DNA from: Progne subis subis
Lineage: Eukaryota; Chordata; Aves; Passeriformes; Hirundinidae
Reading direction: 5' to 3'
Assembly (NCBI GenBank): GCA_022316685.1
Contig: JAKJHU010000034.1
Coordinates: 1,426,001-1,490,000 of the forward strand
DNA length: 64,000 nt
The notes under the pieces are model-generated. The model had not been told where the DNA came from. It saw nothing but the letters and a program-made list of their open reading frames with translations, and made no database searches. Position 1 is the stretch's first letter; every line of letters starts with the position of its first letter. The translations under genes and the position numbers were made by a program. Below are positions 49,834 to 63,753 of the stretch, piece after piece.

Positions 49834-52699
49834 TAGAATTAATACTAGAATTGATATTTTTAACAGAATGAACTTGAGCTTCCTGGTGGAAATTTTCAGA
49901 CCACGGAAGCAATCTGAATTGTGTTTGTACACCATTATGTTTTATAAACTTTTTTTAAACCCCACACATTTTGATCAGTAAATTTTTCTTTAAACTTTTT
50001 TTCTTAAGTTCGGCTTGTTGGCTTTTTTTCCCCATTTTAAGTACTTGGTTAATATTCAGGCCTGATCTTTCAAACAGAAAGGTAACAAGCTCACTGCTTA
50101 AAGCACACATTACTGAAACCTAGAGAAAATCAATTATCAGTTGTTTAGCAACCAGATCAATATAGTCAAACAGGTATGATTTTCTAGTTCCATTGAAGAA
50201 GCAGACAAGGCTTCAAATGACAGGAAAATTCCTCTATTAGACAAGGGGAACATTTTAAATGCACTTTTGATTTTTTGCACAGTTAGGTGTTTTCATATTC
50301 AAGAGGTTTGTATTGTCTTCCTAGAAAATACGTTTCCTTAAAAATGAAGCCAGCCTCAACCTATTATTTTGTTAGCTGCCATTGTAAGATCGATGTTCTT
50401 TTTCCACTATTTATTTCTAATACACACATTTTTTCACAATCCTTTCCACTGCTGTCAGTGTTGTGCCAGGTGTAGGATGTAAAAACTGACTGTACTTTTT
50501 TATTGTGCCAGTTTTCTTCCTAATTCAAAATTATTAATATCTTCCCAGTACCTCAGCAGGCTCAGCAGAGCACAGATGATCACATTGCTAATTTAATACA
50601 TGTAATACGTGCTTGCAGGTCCTGTATGTTCCACGTGGTTCTCCAGTATTCAAATAGCATTGCTTAATCATGTTGGAGAAAGAGTTCAAGGAGAACTAAT
50701 CCTCTAAAATGTTAAGCTCTGTGTGGAGCCTGAGAGTTGGACTTGTGATGGTTTGCAGCAGGAGGATCAGAAGACATTTCTGAGTTATCTTCAGGGTAGA
50801 TTTTTCAACATGCAGATCAGGACAGCAACCACTAGGACAGCTGGTTTTGGTGCGTCATGTGAAGGCAAATGCATGTTGCATCAAAACTTGTGTGCCTGAA
50901 GATGTGTATTCTGGTGTTTTATGTTTTAGGTTAGATTGTACATGGAAGCTGCACAGTTGCTGGGTGTTAGATCTCTGACCACAGCAGTGTCCTGAGAGCC
51001 TTACTGAGCACTCAAAACATGCAAAGAAAATGAGCACTGGTACGGAAATTGTTAAATGGGGTGTAAATGCTGTGCCCTGCAAATCTCAGTCTCAGTGAAG
51101 TCCTAACACTGATTTTTCTCAAAAGTCCATATGCTGTAGATGACAGATGGAGTACTGAACTTTGCCTTTCAGTTAGAGACAGGTTGGCAGAGTGACAATG
51201 GCTTTCATTCTACCCTTCGTGGCCTGATTATGTTTTTCATATCCATTAAACACCTCAATCTAAATAGAATTACCAGCAGCTATGTCAGGTTTGTCCTAAT
51301 CTATTAATCCACGGAGGTAAAGGGTTGACTGGTTTTCAGGTACAACAAGGGTCTGAAGAGATATTTAATATCAGACACTTTCTAGTGCACTTACTCATGA
51401 GGCTGATTTTATTTTGCATTTGAATATTCCGGAAGGTAGCTGGGCTTGTGATATGATGCAGACGACTTAATTCATCCCTGCCCTGAGCAAATAACGAGAT
51501 GGCGGTGAGAACCGATTAGAAAAGAAAGTCAGAACTGTTGGGAAACCCACATCCCATGTTCTCAAATACTCTTCCAGCTTCACATTATCTGGTTTGTTTT
51601 CTTTTTTTAATAGAGTTTCAACCTTTTTGTTTGACTTATGGCATTAGCAGCTGTTGGAAATATACACAGAAGAGATTGCTGCTGCCTTTTGACTCAGTGC
51701 AGGAAGGGCATGATGCAAAACCTTCCCTGGTGGGGAAGGAAGGTGGGGAGTGGTTTTTTGATTGTTTTTAATGATAACATTGCTGGGTGAAGATAGGAAA
51801 ATATTTGTTCCCAGTCTTTGATCCAAGTAGCATGCCAACCAGCAGTAACAAAGACAGCTGTTAGGAAAACAGGTAGACAATAGAGCCCTGTGTTGTTCTG
51901 TTTGTTTTTCTTACAGAAATGAAAAGTCTTGTTTCCCAGAGAGCAGGAATCAAATGACAGCAGGTAGCATTTTTTCATACTGATTCATGGCTTCCTCTAA
52001 TTGGTGACACTGCCTAAAAGCTGCCCTCCAAACTTGTCCTCAGTGCAGAAGAGTCTGCTTGTTCTCGGGAGCTCAGTTTCTCTCCAGCTATGTGCATGTG
52101 CTGCACTCTGTGTCCCCCTTCTCCAAGGGATGTAATTTGACAGTGAAGCTCCATTCCTGTATGTGTTGTCTCATATCAGTGTGCTCCACAGGAATTGGGG
52201 ATAAGAACTTAAACCTTCCCCATTTACTGTGCAAATAGTTTGTATAAGTGTGTTAAAATCCAGTGATGTAGTGTTAATGCTTCAATATCCCTACTGGGAA
52301 AGGGGAAACTGTCACCAGTACTACCACTTAACCTTCTCGGGAGTAGTCTTCTTGTTCCTGCCCAAAGCATGAAGAAGTAGCTGGCTTCCCCAGATCAAAA
52401 CATGCTGGGTTCTCTTAGCACTTGCAGGAGATCCCAGGCAATAGCCAGTTTGTCATGTTCCCTCTTCCCTTTCTATTACAGCCGTGGTAAGCCCCCATTC
52501 CTGCAGTATAGGTCCAGCACCTCTGCTTCCCAAGACTTTATGATACTTTACGATACTTTACTGCCAAGTGAAAAAAGCTGCCTGGATACAACAGGCTGTT
52601 GTATAGTTTCCTGGGAACACAGAGGCACAGATACAAAATGTATATTCCTACAAGCTTTGCAGATCTGGTTTGTTCTACAAATAATATGCTGGTGATGAG

Positions 52700-52862
52700 T
52701 TGTCATTGGTGTTTTGTTGGGTTGATTTGTTGTTGGTTTGTTTTTGGGGTTTTGTTTGTTTTTGTGGGTTTTAATTTGTTTTGGGGTGGGTTTTTTTGGT
52801 TTTTTTTTGGTTGTTGTTTTGCTTTATGGTTTTGTTGTTGTTGTTGCTTTGTGGGGTTTTTT
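52700..52862 (+). repeat. G/T-rich low-complexity tract
   Basis: About 160 bases almost without A or C, made of TTG, TTTGG and TTGTTG units. The open frame across it is compositional, not coding. Confidence 0.9.
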
Positions 52863-55800
52863 AATGCTTATTTCACAAACGGTATAACAAACCTTTCAAA
52901 AAAAATTAGATTAAATCCCTTTATCACTTCTTTCAAGATACACACCTTATGTTATGGTTGTGACATCCCAGTTGGGATTTTTGATCCAACAATAATTTTG
53001 CATCTTGATCACCTTTCATCTGTGACCTTCATATTGTGCCTAATCAAGAGGTCCCTCCTATGAATGAGTTTTGGATCAGCTCCTGGCCCAGGTGATGCTG
53101 GAACCATGATGCTTGGACACTAGACAATTTCCTGAGAAGAGAAATCTGGCTGGTCTCTGCATGCCTGCCCTATTTGGATAACCCCTAGAGAAAAATGGAA
53201 AACTTACCTCCCTTTTACATTTGAGAAGAAAACTTTCATCATGAGATCCCTAGAGATCTTCAGACATACATATTACAATTAGTCTTGTGAACCCATGGAA
53301 AGCTGCACATGCCTGTTTCAGGTATTTCACCTGCTGATGTGTTGCAGTAAGATGGATTACTGGATATGATTACTTGATTTGCCTAAATCATACCCTATAC
53401 TTCTCCATCTCTTTCTCTGCTGATGCTTGCAAGTGTGTATTGTAGCCATGGTAAATCCCCCTTTAAGGATTTGTCTTTTCTGACAGAGTGTTTGTTTACA
53501 GGAAGATAAATACCATCGTTGATTATTTTTCTTTACAATCCTAGGTGAGAACAAAGCAGTGATGATGGTTACCATGGGGAAGCAGGATGAGGTCAGTATC
53601 ATATATCCTGCCTGGGGCTGACCTCACTTATTTGATTTCAGGATAAAAATTACATTGTCTTAGTTTCACTAGGCTTTTCTATCACAATTTCTTATCAGAA
53701 AATTCTGCAACATTATTCTCTGAGGAAGGAAGACCAGTGTATCACAAGGCTGAACACTACTTTTATATTTCCCAGTACTCTTGAACTTTGGTTTAGAGGA
53801 ACACTGCTCAGTATACACTCCACTCTGTTTTCCAATTGCATTGTTCTCTTCCCTTGACTTTCCTTTTGCCATCCAGAGTAATATTTTCCTTTACGGTAAC
53901 CTTGAAGAGAAATTTCCTTATCTGCATATATGACTAATCACTAAGGTCTTATAATTATTATAAAGCAGTTTGTTGGAGGTGGGAATTAGAGCATGAAACA
54001 GGGACCGAGGAAGCCAGATATGCAGTCCTTGCTGTACTAATGACTGATCAGATATGGCCTTCAGCAAGTCAATTTGGCCTCGGTTTTCAGATGTGCTGAT
54101 TTAATTCTTGGTCTTTCGCCTCCAGCTTTCTTTTCTTCATTGTTTTGCGGAGAGGGAGTTGCCCATGGCATACAAAGCTGCTATTTTGTTTTACCTCAAA
54201 ATATGTCTCAGTCTGGGCAGTCAGAAGTAGAACCTGGTTTTAGAAATGGTTGTGAGTACTGTTCCTTACCTATCACCACAATGAGGATGAGCTCTTGCAA
54301 AATGTTATGGGTGAATGAATGCACTAGGTGGCACAGAGTTATGAGTTCTGAGAATTTGATTGTTTCTTCTTTATACTTTACCTGTAACTTCTATGAATAT
54401 TCCTGAATTTGTTAAAGAATCCATTATTTGGGGAAGGAAAGCAAGGTTGATTTCTTAAAGCTGAGGATTACAGATGAAGGTAAATTGAGAGTTAACTCAG
54501 TATTAGGGAGTGGAAGGAATAAAATATCTGGCACTTGCATTTGTGAGTTGTTTATATTATTTTTCCCACAATCAGCAGATATAACTAAAGACAGGAACAA
54601 TATATTGGAGTGAATGAATACAAGAAAAAAGTGGTTTGAAAATGCCTAGGATCCATATTGTCAGTTGTCATTTGGCAGCAGCTGCTGTCTGTCTGAGAAG
54701 TGTCCTTAACACTATCCTTTGCAGATAGATCAGGAGTCCTCCCCTTTGGCTGAGATCCCGTGCTCCAACTCCCAGCAGGAATCTTCCAAGGTGCGCTGCA
54801 CAGCTCCCACAACTTCCCCTGCCTCAACCCACACCCTAGGCTGCTGGGCTTCACCCCTTTGCTGCCCGGTCCTTCCACGCAGCGCAGGAGCAGCCTGTCA
54901 GATGTGAACATCCCCTGTGTGGGGCCAGAGAGAGGACCCGCTGCCAGGGAAAGAGAGAGACAGGAAAGGGACAAGAGGACCTGATATGGGCCATCTGGAT
55001 TTTTCATTCTTGATTCCCTCTGTGTCCCATCAAACTGTCTGGACCTCCCAGAGTAGCCTCACTCTTGGGGATTCTTGAGAATCATGGCATTAGGTTAGAC
55101 AGTGAAAAAGGAGATTTAGGGTCTAGCAGAGTCAGTAAAAGCAGAGTTTTGCTGCAACAGATCCAATTTCACTAAGAGTTTGTAAACATCCATTTTCTTT
55201 TTTTCTTTAAAGTATCCTCAGCTTGCAGTTTGGAGCCTTCTTTGGACTGAGATTGCCTGATGGAGAGTCAGTACACGAGTACATATCCCTGAGCCATGGG
55301 GCCTCTGATGTAAGGGAAGTATGTGTGCCTCCATTCCACCCACCCTCAGGTTATCTCAATTTTAAGATGAGTTGGCCATGGTTCGATGGCTGGCAGCATT
55401 TCATAGACAAGTCCTCTAGACTGTGCTAAAGTGCTGTACATAAGAGCAGTCTTATTTTACACTCTTCTCCACACTTTCATTTCTTAAAAGTCACCTGTGT
55501 GTTTTGGCTTCAGTTAAGAAGGAAAAAAATCTGGCAGATCTGCTTTAGTCAGATTTGGCAGTCTCACGGGTTACTTCCAGTAATTATCTCCATGTCACAG
55601 ATATGCTCTTGGTGCCAGTTTTAGGAAAACCTTCCATCTTTTTGATGTCCAGTTAAGGAAATGGATTCTTTAGGAAATTGTTTTTGTGTGAGAACAACCC
55701 CTTCTTTGCAAATGCTGTCACTGTGATCTTTCACAAAAGGCTGCATTCAAAATTTTAAATATGCTGATGTGCAAATAATTTCAATAGCTGACCTGCAGAA

Positions 55801-56020
55801 TCTGTTGGCAGGGCTGCTGGAGGCAATTTGCTCTGATTCCAGCTGCCTGCTTAATTTTGGCAGCTGCATGCTTTCTGGTCCAGATGCCTGCAGTCTCTTG
55901 TCCGAGTTAGGAGCTAGACAGACTCTGTTCACTGTCCTGTAAGTGCACCTCAGCTTATCATCTATATGAAGAATTAGACCTAAAGCCTGGGCTGCCTTTT
56001 GCCTCCCAAAGTTATTTTAG

Positions 56021-56093
56021 ATGGACCCAGTGAAGCCGGATCAAGGACGTACAGTGGTGGACGTGGCTGCCGGAGCCTTCGTCGCCTTGCCTT
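56021..56093 (+). other. Candidate cassette exon within a CpG cluster
   Basis: A pyrimidine tract and acceptor (gcctcccaaagttattttag, ending 56020) precede 73 bases that end at donor gtaagg (56094). An ATG lies at the first position. About 11 CpGs occur in 130 bases (56021-56150), far above the surroundings. At 73 nt the segment is not a multiple of three, so inclusion after the phase-0 RASSF3 C1 exon would shift the frame. It may be a non-coding exon, a decayed insertion, or chance. Confidence 0.25.
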
Positions 56094-56849
56094 GTAAGGG
56101 TATCTGCACGGCCGCAGAGCAGCGGCGAGCGCTGCCAGCCATCCTGAGCAATCACAGGAGGCCTTCAAAGGCAGCACACAGGGGCAAGTCCTCTGAAAGA
56201 GCAGATGCCGAAGCAGATGTTAAGGCCACACCAAGGACCACTGAGTGCAGCGTGGGTTGTGGCAGGAGATTGCTTCCAGGACACAGATGTGAAATTCTTA
56301 GGTATGGCTTGCAGTGTTGGTGTGCCTCTCTGTTTCAAATCTTCACACTTCTGCCACAAAAATATTTTTTAAAAGGTCTGCTGACTTCTAAAAGTTAATT
56401 TAAAAACAGGTCTTTAGGAAGACTTTCAGACTCAAAGAAAAGGAAGGCAGATACCCTAGTGCACACAGCAAAGAGCGTGAGCTTTTTAGCATTGTTCTGC
56501 TGCTATCATAAGTGATGTTTCTGACATGTTTTGAGGTCTGCAGGTTACCACTTACTGACTTTGAAGTACAACCCAACTTTCAATTATCCCGTGAAACTGC
56601 TAATGTGGTCACATGTCAGAAGAGGGGAGGAGCACCCACAGCGTTAAGTTATCTGCACATGTGCCCAGATGCAGTCTTTTCACAGTTGGCATTGGTGACA
56701 TTGCCTTTGTAATGGCAGCTACCCAGACAGACCTGGGATCCAGTTGATGAATGGCATAAAAGGAAGAGCTTGTGGCTAATGCAGTCTGGTGGTTTGTGCC
56801 CCACTGTACTTTGTGTTCCTCTCCTACATGGAGCTTTCCAAGCTCTGAC

Positions 56850-57296
56850 TGATGCCTTAAGTTTTAGCTTTCATGTTTTTCAGATTCTCTGCTGCCTAGG
56901 GGTGTAGTTCTGAGCCTCATATTAAGTGCTAATAAGCTCTATTCACAGAGTAGGTAGACAAAACAAATCCTTTTCCTGCTGAGGACCAAGGACAATTTTC
57001 AGCCCAACAGAAAACAACGGTGGACTTGAAGGGAGAAACAAGAAGGATGAGACCTCACAACCTGAAGCTGTAATTGGACAATTAAACCCCAATATGCAAA
57101 TGGACCAAAACTTATAAAAGTGTAAGACCTCGTGACCGGTTAGCCATTTTGTGACCATTTTTAGTCCACCTTGAGTGTAGCCCTGGTCAGGCTCCTGTCC
57201 TGCCCAAGGTGGATCCTGGAGGCCTTTCAATAAACACCTAATTTATTCTCTCGCTCTGTCCAGTCTCTGTTTCAGGTCAGCCTTCCCTAGGCATCA
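56850..57296 (+). mobile_element. Solo LTR (447 bp) with terminal inverted repeats and target duplication
   Basis: Begins TGATGCC (56850-56856) and ends GGCATCA (57290-57296), a perfect 7-bp inverted repeat with TG/CA termini. It is flanked by TGAC on both sides (56846-56849, 57297-57300), a 4-bp target duplication. Inside, in the right order, are a TATA box (TATAAAA, 57113-57119) and a poly(A) signal (AATAAA, 57229-57234), followed by a T/C-rich end. No internal retroviral genes lie next to it, so it is a solo LTR left by recombination. The ccattttgtgacc and gtccacctt blocks resemble LTRs I associate with songbird genomes; the family name is not certain. Confidence 0.88.
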
Positions 57297-57449
57297 TGAC
57301 CAGTGACATCTTACCTTGATAATGCTATGGTAGTCCCCCGCTGCCCCAGCTTGTTTTTCCCTTGGAAAACTCTGTTTTGCCTGGAGGGGTGGCTCAGCTG
57401 ATGAGGCAGCTGTTCTGCTGTGGTAGATTTCAGCCTGGTGCTATTAAGG

Positions 57450-57503
<54 letters not shown>
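57450..57503 (+). repeat. 54-nt A run
   Basis: Uninterrupted A54 about 150 bp after the solo LTR. It looks like a retroposon tail, but I do not recognise a retroposed body before it. Confidence 0.9.
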
Positions 57504-57506
<3 letters not shown>

Positions 57507-60500
57507 GTTCCAGTTTATTCTAACCATCTAAGCCCTAAATTGAGGTGGTTCAGCAGCTGCCTCAAGAACAGCTGAGCTGCCTGTGCAGAAGGAACAGAAA
57601 CTTCTCAGAGAGAGGCAGCTCAGATTGATAGTTAAGGGCAGGAGCAACTACTTGTGTCATACTTCAGTCTCTAGGTGCACAGGTTGTGGGGCACATCTCA
57701 ATATAGCAAAGAAAATTGGAGTTGTGGGAGACATCTTTGTGAGCTTGTAAGAGAGCATTTCTGTCAGTGACAGAAAAGAGAACATGATGAAGCATGTTGT
57801 TCAAATGTTGTAGGAAAAAAGCTATATTTAGCTGTCCTAATGCTAAGCATCGGACAAGAGGGAAATGGCTGTGGCAACCTATGCTCCTCCAGTTTCACCT
57901 GTTGCAGTGTTTCTTAAGTCTAGAAATATCTATAAAGTAAGTAACATAGCAGTTAAAACTTTCCCAGAAGAGGTGTAAACAAACTAAACTCACTTGCCGA
58001 AACAGCTATTGCTGAACTATCAATTGACCTTGAGCTGTGTTGATTCGCTGTAATGCAAACCATCTGCACGCTGAAACAATTAAAGCCTTCACATCTCCTA
58101 GGAGTTTCCTTCCTCCGATTATAACTTTTGTGCTGTGGTAGAAGCTCAGAGGTAAACAGCTAGTTAGAGTGGCCCTCTGTGTCTGTGTGTCTGTGTAATT
58201 TTATGGTGCAGCACATATAAAACCATTTTCACTTGAAGTGCCAGCCGGCTTTCAAGTAGAAAATACAGCATATGCTTGGTACTAAATGCTGAAGTCATAG
58301 CTTGTAAGACAGCCTGAGTCAGGCACATCTGCTTTGCTCCTCTGTTTCCCTTCCCCCAGCTTCTCCTTCAGATGTACCAAGTTTTCCTGAAGCACAGGTC
58401 ATGAAGGAGAGGCAGCCCTCAAGTACAGACTGCTCCTGTATAAGACCTCTCTGCATGTGCTAAACTAAAACCCCTGCCTTCTGTAAGAGCTAAGTGCGCT
58501 GAGTCTGGGCTGTGTCTGAAGTGAAAGCCTTGGATAGCAATTACACATGATTTTATATTAAAAAAAAAATTAATTTACAGCTACTGTAATTTCCAGAAAT
58601 TCAGAGTTTACACTCTTTAAAGCCATAAAAAATCAATCTACAGCTATGGCATCAGAGTTTGGATGTTGCTGTGGTGGGAAAATACCAGAGATGTTGCTGC
58701 TGTAGGATTGCTGTACAATTTGCTGTGTTCCACGACTGGCAAAGTTTCATATTGAAATTTCTGCACTATAAAACCTTTCTTTAACACATTCTTCCTCCAT
58801 TTATGTCCATCCAGATGACAACAGCACTAGAACCTCAGATTCTCCTTCTTCAGATCACAGGAAAGAGTAACCATGCAAGTTCAGTAAAATAAGAAAATAA
58901 ATTAATTTTGTAGGAATAGGGTTTTTTTTTTCCTGGAAAAAAGTTTTAGACACTAATTTTTAGAAAACATTCATTTATATTAACATTCTAGACAATGTAA
59001 ACATAAGCCACGTAAACATAAGACTGTAAAATTAAAATAATTAAATATTTTGCTTTTAAAATTAAGTCTGAAAAATAATGAGTAGATGCAGCACGGTTTC
59101 TGAGCCAGCCATGATTATTTGTCTCTGTGGCCAAAGGCTTCCATCCTAGGGAGTGACCTCTGGCATCTGGCCAGGTCCCATAAAGCACCTCAGGTCCACA
59201 TTTCTCAGAGCAGGCTGTGTCCTCCACGCCTGTATGTGTGGACTCTGGATATGGCATGCATGTTTGATCAGTTCAAAGTGCCTGCAAAACGTGAGGCGGG
59301 GCTGAGTGGGTGGCATTGGCTGGAATAGTGCGAGAGGATGGTGAAACGCAGAAAAAGACATGGGGCTCCACACTGCCATGGTGATTGTGATTTCTGGTGA
59401 TGACTACCCTTGGAAAAACCTCTGGGGTTTGTTTTGAAGGAAATGTATTGCTTTGCTGTAAAAGAGGGCCCACAAATGAACTGACATACGAAACAAGATC
59501 TTCAGAACACCAGTCCATGGGGCTGAGCTGGGAAGGGGAATTATTTGGCAAAGCTGGTTCAAGTCCTCTAAATTCTAGGTCATGTACATTTTATGTATGA
59601 AAGACTACCTATAACAAATAGACAAAAGTATATCAATTGCTAGATTTATAGTTTCCTTTGTGACCTGAGTACTGACCCATGTCTGACCTCTGCTGCAGGC
59701 CAGAGAAGTAATGAGGGTCTTGGTCATGCCCTGCATGAAGGGTTTGCAGGAATATGTTAAGCTTGAGGCAGTCCATCACAAAAGAGGCATTTCTCACCTT
59801 ACAAATACATGCCTTTGAGACCCAGATATATCCCCTTTGGGTTTATTTTTTATAACATCACGGGGGTTCTGTTAATGAAACAGATGGAAATAAGTAATGT
59901 CATCTTCCCTGCATCAGCCCAGGGCTCCGGCTCTGACCTCCTCACCCACCGCAGGACCAGCCGTGGCAGTATGTGGGGGCATAAATGGCTTCTTTCCCCC
60001 GGGGTGATCGTACTGCATTTAAGTGCATACGTTGGGCATTTTCCCCTCTGCTCACCTCTTTTTTCCCCCCCTAAAGTTCTGTCTGATTGATAAAATGTAG
60101 GCAGAAGAGAGCAAGAGCTGTACTGAACCCGGACGCCTCTGGCAAGACTACAGCCCGTGTGATCTGCAGCTCTGCTGGACTTCTCATTGACGTAAAGCGT
60201 CCACTCCCTCCCCTTTTTTCCCCCTCCATATGTTAAATCTCCTGAACTGAGGATTTGCAACTCTGTGTGCACATCATTCCATAATTTTGAAAGAAAAATA
60301 GAAGCACCATATTTTTCTTTTCCATTTTTTTCTAGTTCTCCAGTATCTTCTCAGCCCTGATACACATACTTTCCTTAGCTGCCTTTTCACATAATTACTT
60401 TCTTCATTATTTTGATTTCTAATTTTTCAGTATTTTTTTTTCTCTAAATCTTCTTTCAAAATTAGAAACATACATCTCAGCTTTCCTGAACATGTGCTCT

Positions 60501-60844
60501 TTTTCCACCCAGAAATCTCCATAGAGGATTTGGAATTTTATGGAATTCTGGTGAGGAAAACTTATTTCTATTCTAAAATATTACCTTTTAAATTTGGGGT
60601 TTACTTTGCTGACTTGCCTATTTCTCACTTCCGACTTTTCCCACTTTCTGCTCAAACTGTCTTACTTTTTTCTCCCCCTGCAGCAGCGCTCTCTCAGTGA
60701 GGGAGGAAGAACATGATAGCAAAGATGGCAATCAGAAAGGTCTTGGGCCAGTGAACGGGACACAGACCAAAGAGAAAGCTTAACTCAGGGCAAAATTTTC
60801 AAAGGTGGTCACATCCCGCTGAAAACGTGAATAATGTTGATCTT

Positions 60845-61030
60845 GCGCAGCGCTGCTGAAGTACGGAGGCCAAAACCCCCATTACCTTGCATTAGGAGCT
60901 GGCAGCTCCTCCCATTGCCCGCTGGGCTTTCGAGCGGGGAGGGAGCGGGCAGGCAAGGGGGGCTGCGCTGCTGCAGCCCCCAGCACTTCAGCGGGCTGGG
61001 CTGGCTCCACAACGCACAGGGCACTGCACT
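60845..61030. other. GC-rich block with a 17-bp palindrome, bordered by a T27 run
   Basis: A GC-rich stretch in AT-rich intron, containing the palindrome AGGAGCTG-G-CAGCTCCT (60894-60910) and bordered on the right by T's at 61040-61066. No family motif or splice signal is convincing. It could be a regulatory element or an old insertion. Confidence 0.35.
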
Positions 61031-61039
61031 TCAAGGAGA

Positions 61040-61066
61040 TTTTTTTTTTTTTTTTTTTTTTTTTTT
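61040..61066 (+). repeat. 27-nt T run
   Basis: T27 at the right edge of the GC-rich block 60845-61030. It could be the tail of a minus-strand retroposon lying to its right. Confidence 0.9.
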
Positions 61067-63753
61067 CCCCAGCTAAGAGTGGACTGGATGGATTAGGAGA
61101 GCATTTCAGCAAACAAGTTGTCAGATCTGTTGTCCTGTCTAACAGCACTGTTTTTCTGAGATGGTTGTCTTCACGGACTGCTGTTGAGATGATTTACTAG
61201 AAAGTCCTAAACTTGTGTGAGCAGCTTCTAGGGAGTTTCTGTGATCTATTGCAGTCAGATTTATTAAACAGAGCTAAATGTCATCTCATACACAGTATGA
61301 CAAGACAATTTCTAGTTCTTTTTCTAGGAAATGACAATTGAGATATGATTCCCAGACCAGAAGGTCCCTTCCCCCACCAATTCACCAGTTTGAGGACAGA
61401 TGCTGGGAATCAGATTGCAGCTACAGCACATTAGGGCTCATATTTTCATGGTATCCACAAAGCATGCTGAGCTTCCACAGTTGTGGTTTCTATACTTAAA
61501 ACAGAAGGTCCTAGTTAATTTTACTGCCCCGAGTATTTTTATACACTGTTAGCAATTAGGAACTGAATTAAAAGGAGGAGAGTGTCTGGTTTTTGTACAC
61601 TTTGTTATAGAATATTTCCTTAAGACTATATTCTCTCGTGTAGTAGTTCTGCTGCTTACCCTGGCAAGGTGTGGGTGCTTGCAGAGAATTAGATGACAGC
61701 ACTCCCAGGCCTATGATCTTCCCTTATGCCAACTTTTGCATATACTTATGTCTTGACTATTCACATCAATGGGACTGTGGGAGTAAGGATATTTATCTAC
61801 CTGTTTATTAAGTTGGAGTTTCTGGGCTACATCTGGGTCCTGACACACTTTATCTGACATGGCTGGGGCTGGCTACAGCATAAGCTAAAAAGGCTATTGC
61901 TACAGGGAGTGGATTGCCAGATGGAACATGGATCTCACCTTTGAATTCTTACTAGTACTGACATATCCCTGATCCAGCCTTGGAAATGAGAGTGAAGGGC
62001 AGGGCAGTTCTCACTTCAGTACATTTGCACAGCTTTCTGAAGCCCTCTGATTAAACATATGTCAGACATATGAAATATTTTTTCATAATTTGTATTATAA
62101 AATCTACCTTTTTGGATCTTTGACAAGAAGGTACCTGTTTAATAATGCAGTCTATAATCAACAGGAGAGGAAGGAAGCCTGTCTGTTTTGGAGAGCGCTT
62201 CTGCCTAACTGGGATGCAAAAAGCTGATAGGAAAACGCACACCAGTACAACAAAGGAGTGCTTTATCAGTTTTATCAAGATCCTTTCAAAGGCAATGGGA
62301 CTCTTTCAGTCAGTTCTAGTGGGTTTTGGGGCAGGGCAGGATGTGGGAAGGTGAGTGCTGATACCACATGATGAGGCCTGGCTCCATGTCAGTGTCTTTG
62401 AACTGCAGAAATACTCCCTTGGAGAAGGTTGTACTTGTAGTCTTATTCTGGCCAACCTTTTGTCATCTTCCTAATCGGAATTGATGACATATCTGTTTGA
62501 GATAAAAGAGGATAGAATATTCTGGAAAGCTGTCAGACTCTAACACAAGGATGTTGGTAGTTCCAAAACTGTCAGAAAGGTACAATTTTATCTTTATAGC
62601 ATTAGGTAGCAACAAGATAAAGAATCCTCCAAACTATGTGCATGTTTGAAATTATGAGTAGCTGTATTGATTTCAAACTGTGCATTTAGGTGGGTGGCCA
62701 CATTTGCAGCATCACAAGAAAGGAGACAGCCAGAATCTTCTTGTTCCATCCACTTTCTCTCCCCTTTCAAAATAACGTAGGTCTGACTGCCCTGAGCACA
62801 AGCCTCGGGATGGGAAAGGTGAACTTACTCTGATTTCTGTTATATTCTGACCAGTCCAAGTGCGGTAGATGAAGAACAGAGATCTGGTGAGTGACAATGT
62901 ACAAACACGTAAGAACGTGATTACACGGGTTGTTTTTAATTTCTAGTTACCCTTTCTTTTTGAGGATTTTGGATGAAAAGTTGCACCAAAGGGGCTTAAG
63001 GTTTGGGCAGAATCAAGACTTTTAAGAGCCAGAAAAGGATTCCTGATGATGCTGTCTGAGGTTGTGACTGCCATAACAAGTACCTGTCCCCATAGCATTT
63101 CTTTACCAGGAGATGGGGAGAGGCTGTTTACCTGGCTCCTGTTTGTTTTCAGTCTGCTCTCATAGGCCTGGAATATGCCTGTGTCTGGAATGACCTTGTT
63201 TGAATTAACAAGTTGCCGGGGTATGAATCAAAGGATAATTGTCACTGCTGCCAGTGGTACTAAACAGACCTGAGCTATTAATTCAAGACAAATGGGAGAA
63301 ATGAGTAAACAGAAAGTTTACTGGTGTAAGGAAACTACAGGCCTGAGTGGATGTTCTGTGTTGGTTGTATTTCAACTTTATTGCTTTCCTTTGATCATTT
63401 GAAATTATTACCGTTTTCAGCTGGAATGTAGAAAAAACTAAGCCCACACAATTAATTATTTATTCAGATTTTAAAGTCTTACAAACTTTCTTCCTCTGCA
63501 ACTTGTTTTTAGGACATGTTTTTGTTATATGGGCATAATTAAAATAACTAACATAATGGAATAATTATATTTCCCAGTTAAATGTGTTTTACAAAGAAGC
63601 CAAGTTCAATGTGCTATTTGGTAGGAACCCCATTGGATTTCAATCCTAAGCATATCTTAAGATTTAATATGTCCCACAGGGACTAATCATCAATAAACTA
63701 TTGGGGGTGGGGACAGGGTTTGCAAAGACATATGAAGGCAGAAAATGAGAGGG

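Noticed and set aside
52599..53063. 154-residue + frame rich in Phe, Gly, Val and Cys
   Set aside because: It spans the G/T-rich low-complexity tract. The composition explains its length and its membrane-like look.
54585..55007. 140-residue minus frame in a moderately GC-rich stretch
   Set aside because: Contains no motif and overlaps competing + frames; no promoter or splice evidence.
56285..56300. Short gtgaaattctta string resembling an 18S rRNA segment near the CpG cluster
   Set aside because: Only about a dozen bases agree and the flanks do not match, so an rRNA fragment is not supported.
59850..60272. 140-residue minus frame and + frame near a TGACGTAA site
   Set aside because: Neither frame resembles a known protein. 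The CRE-like site alone is too weak to call a promoter.
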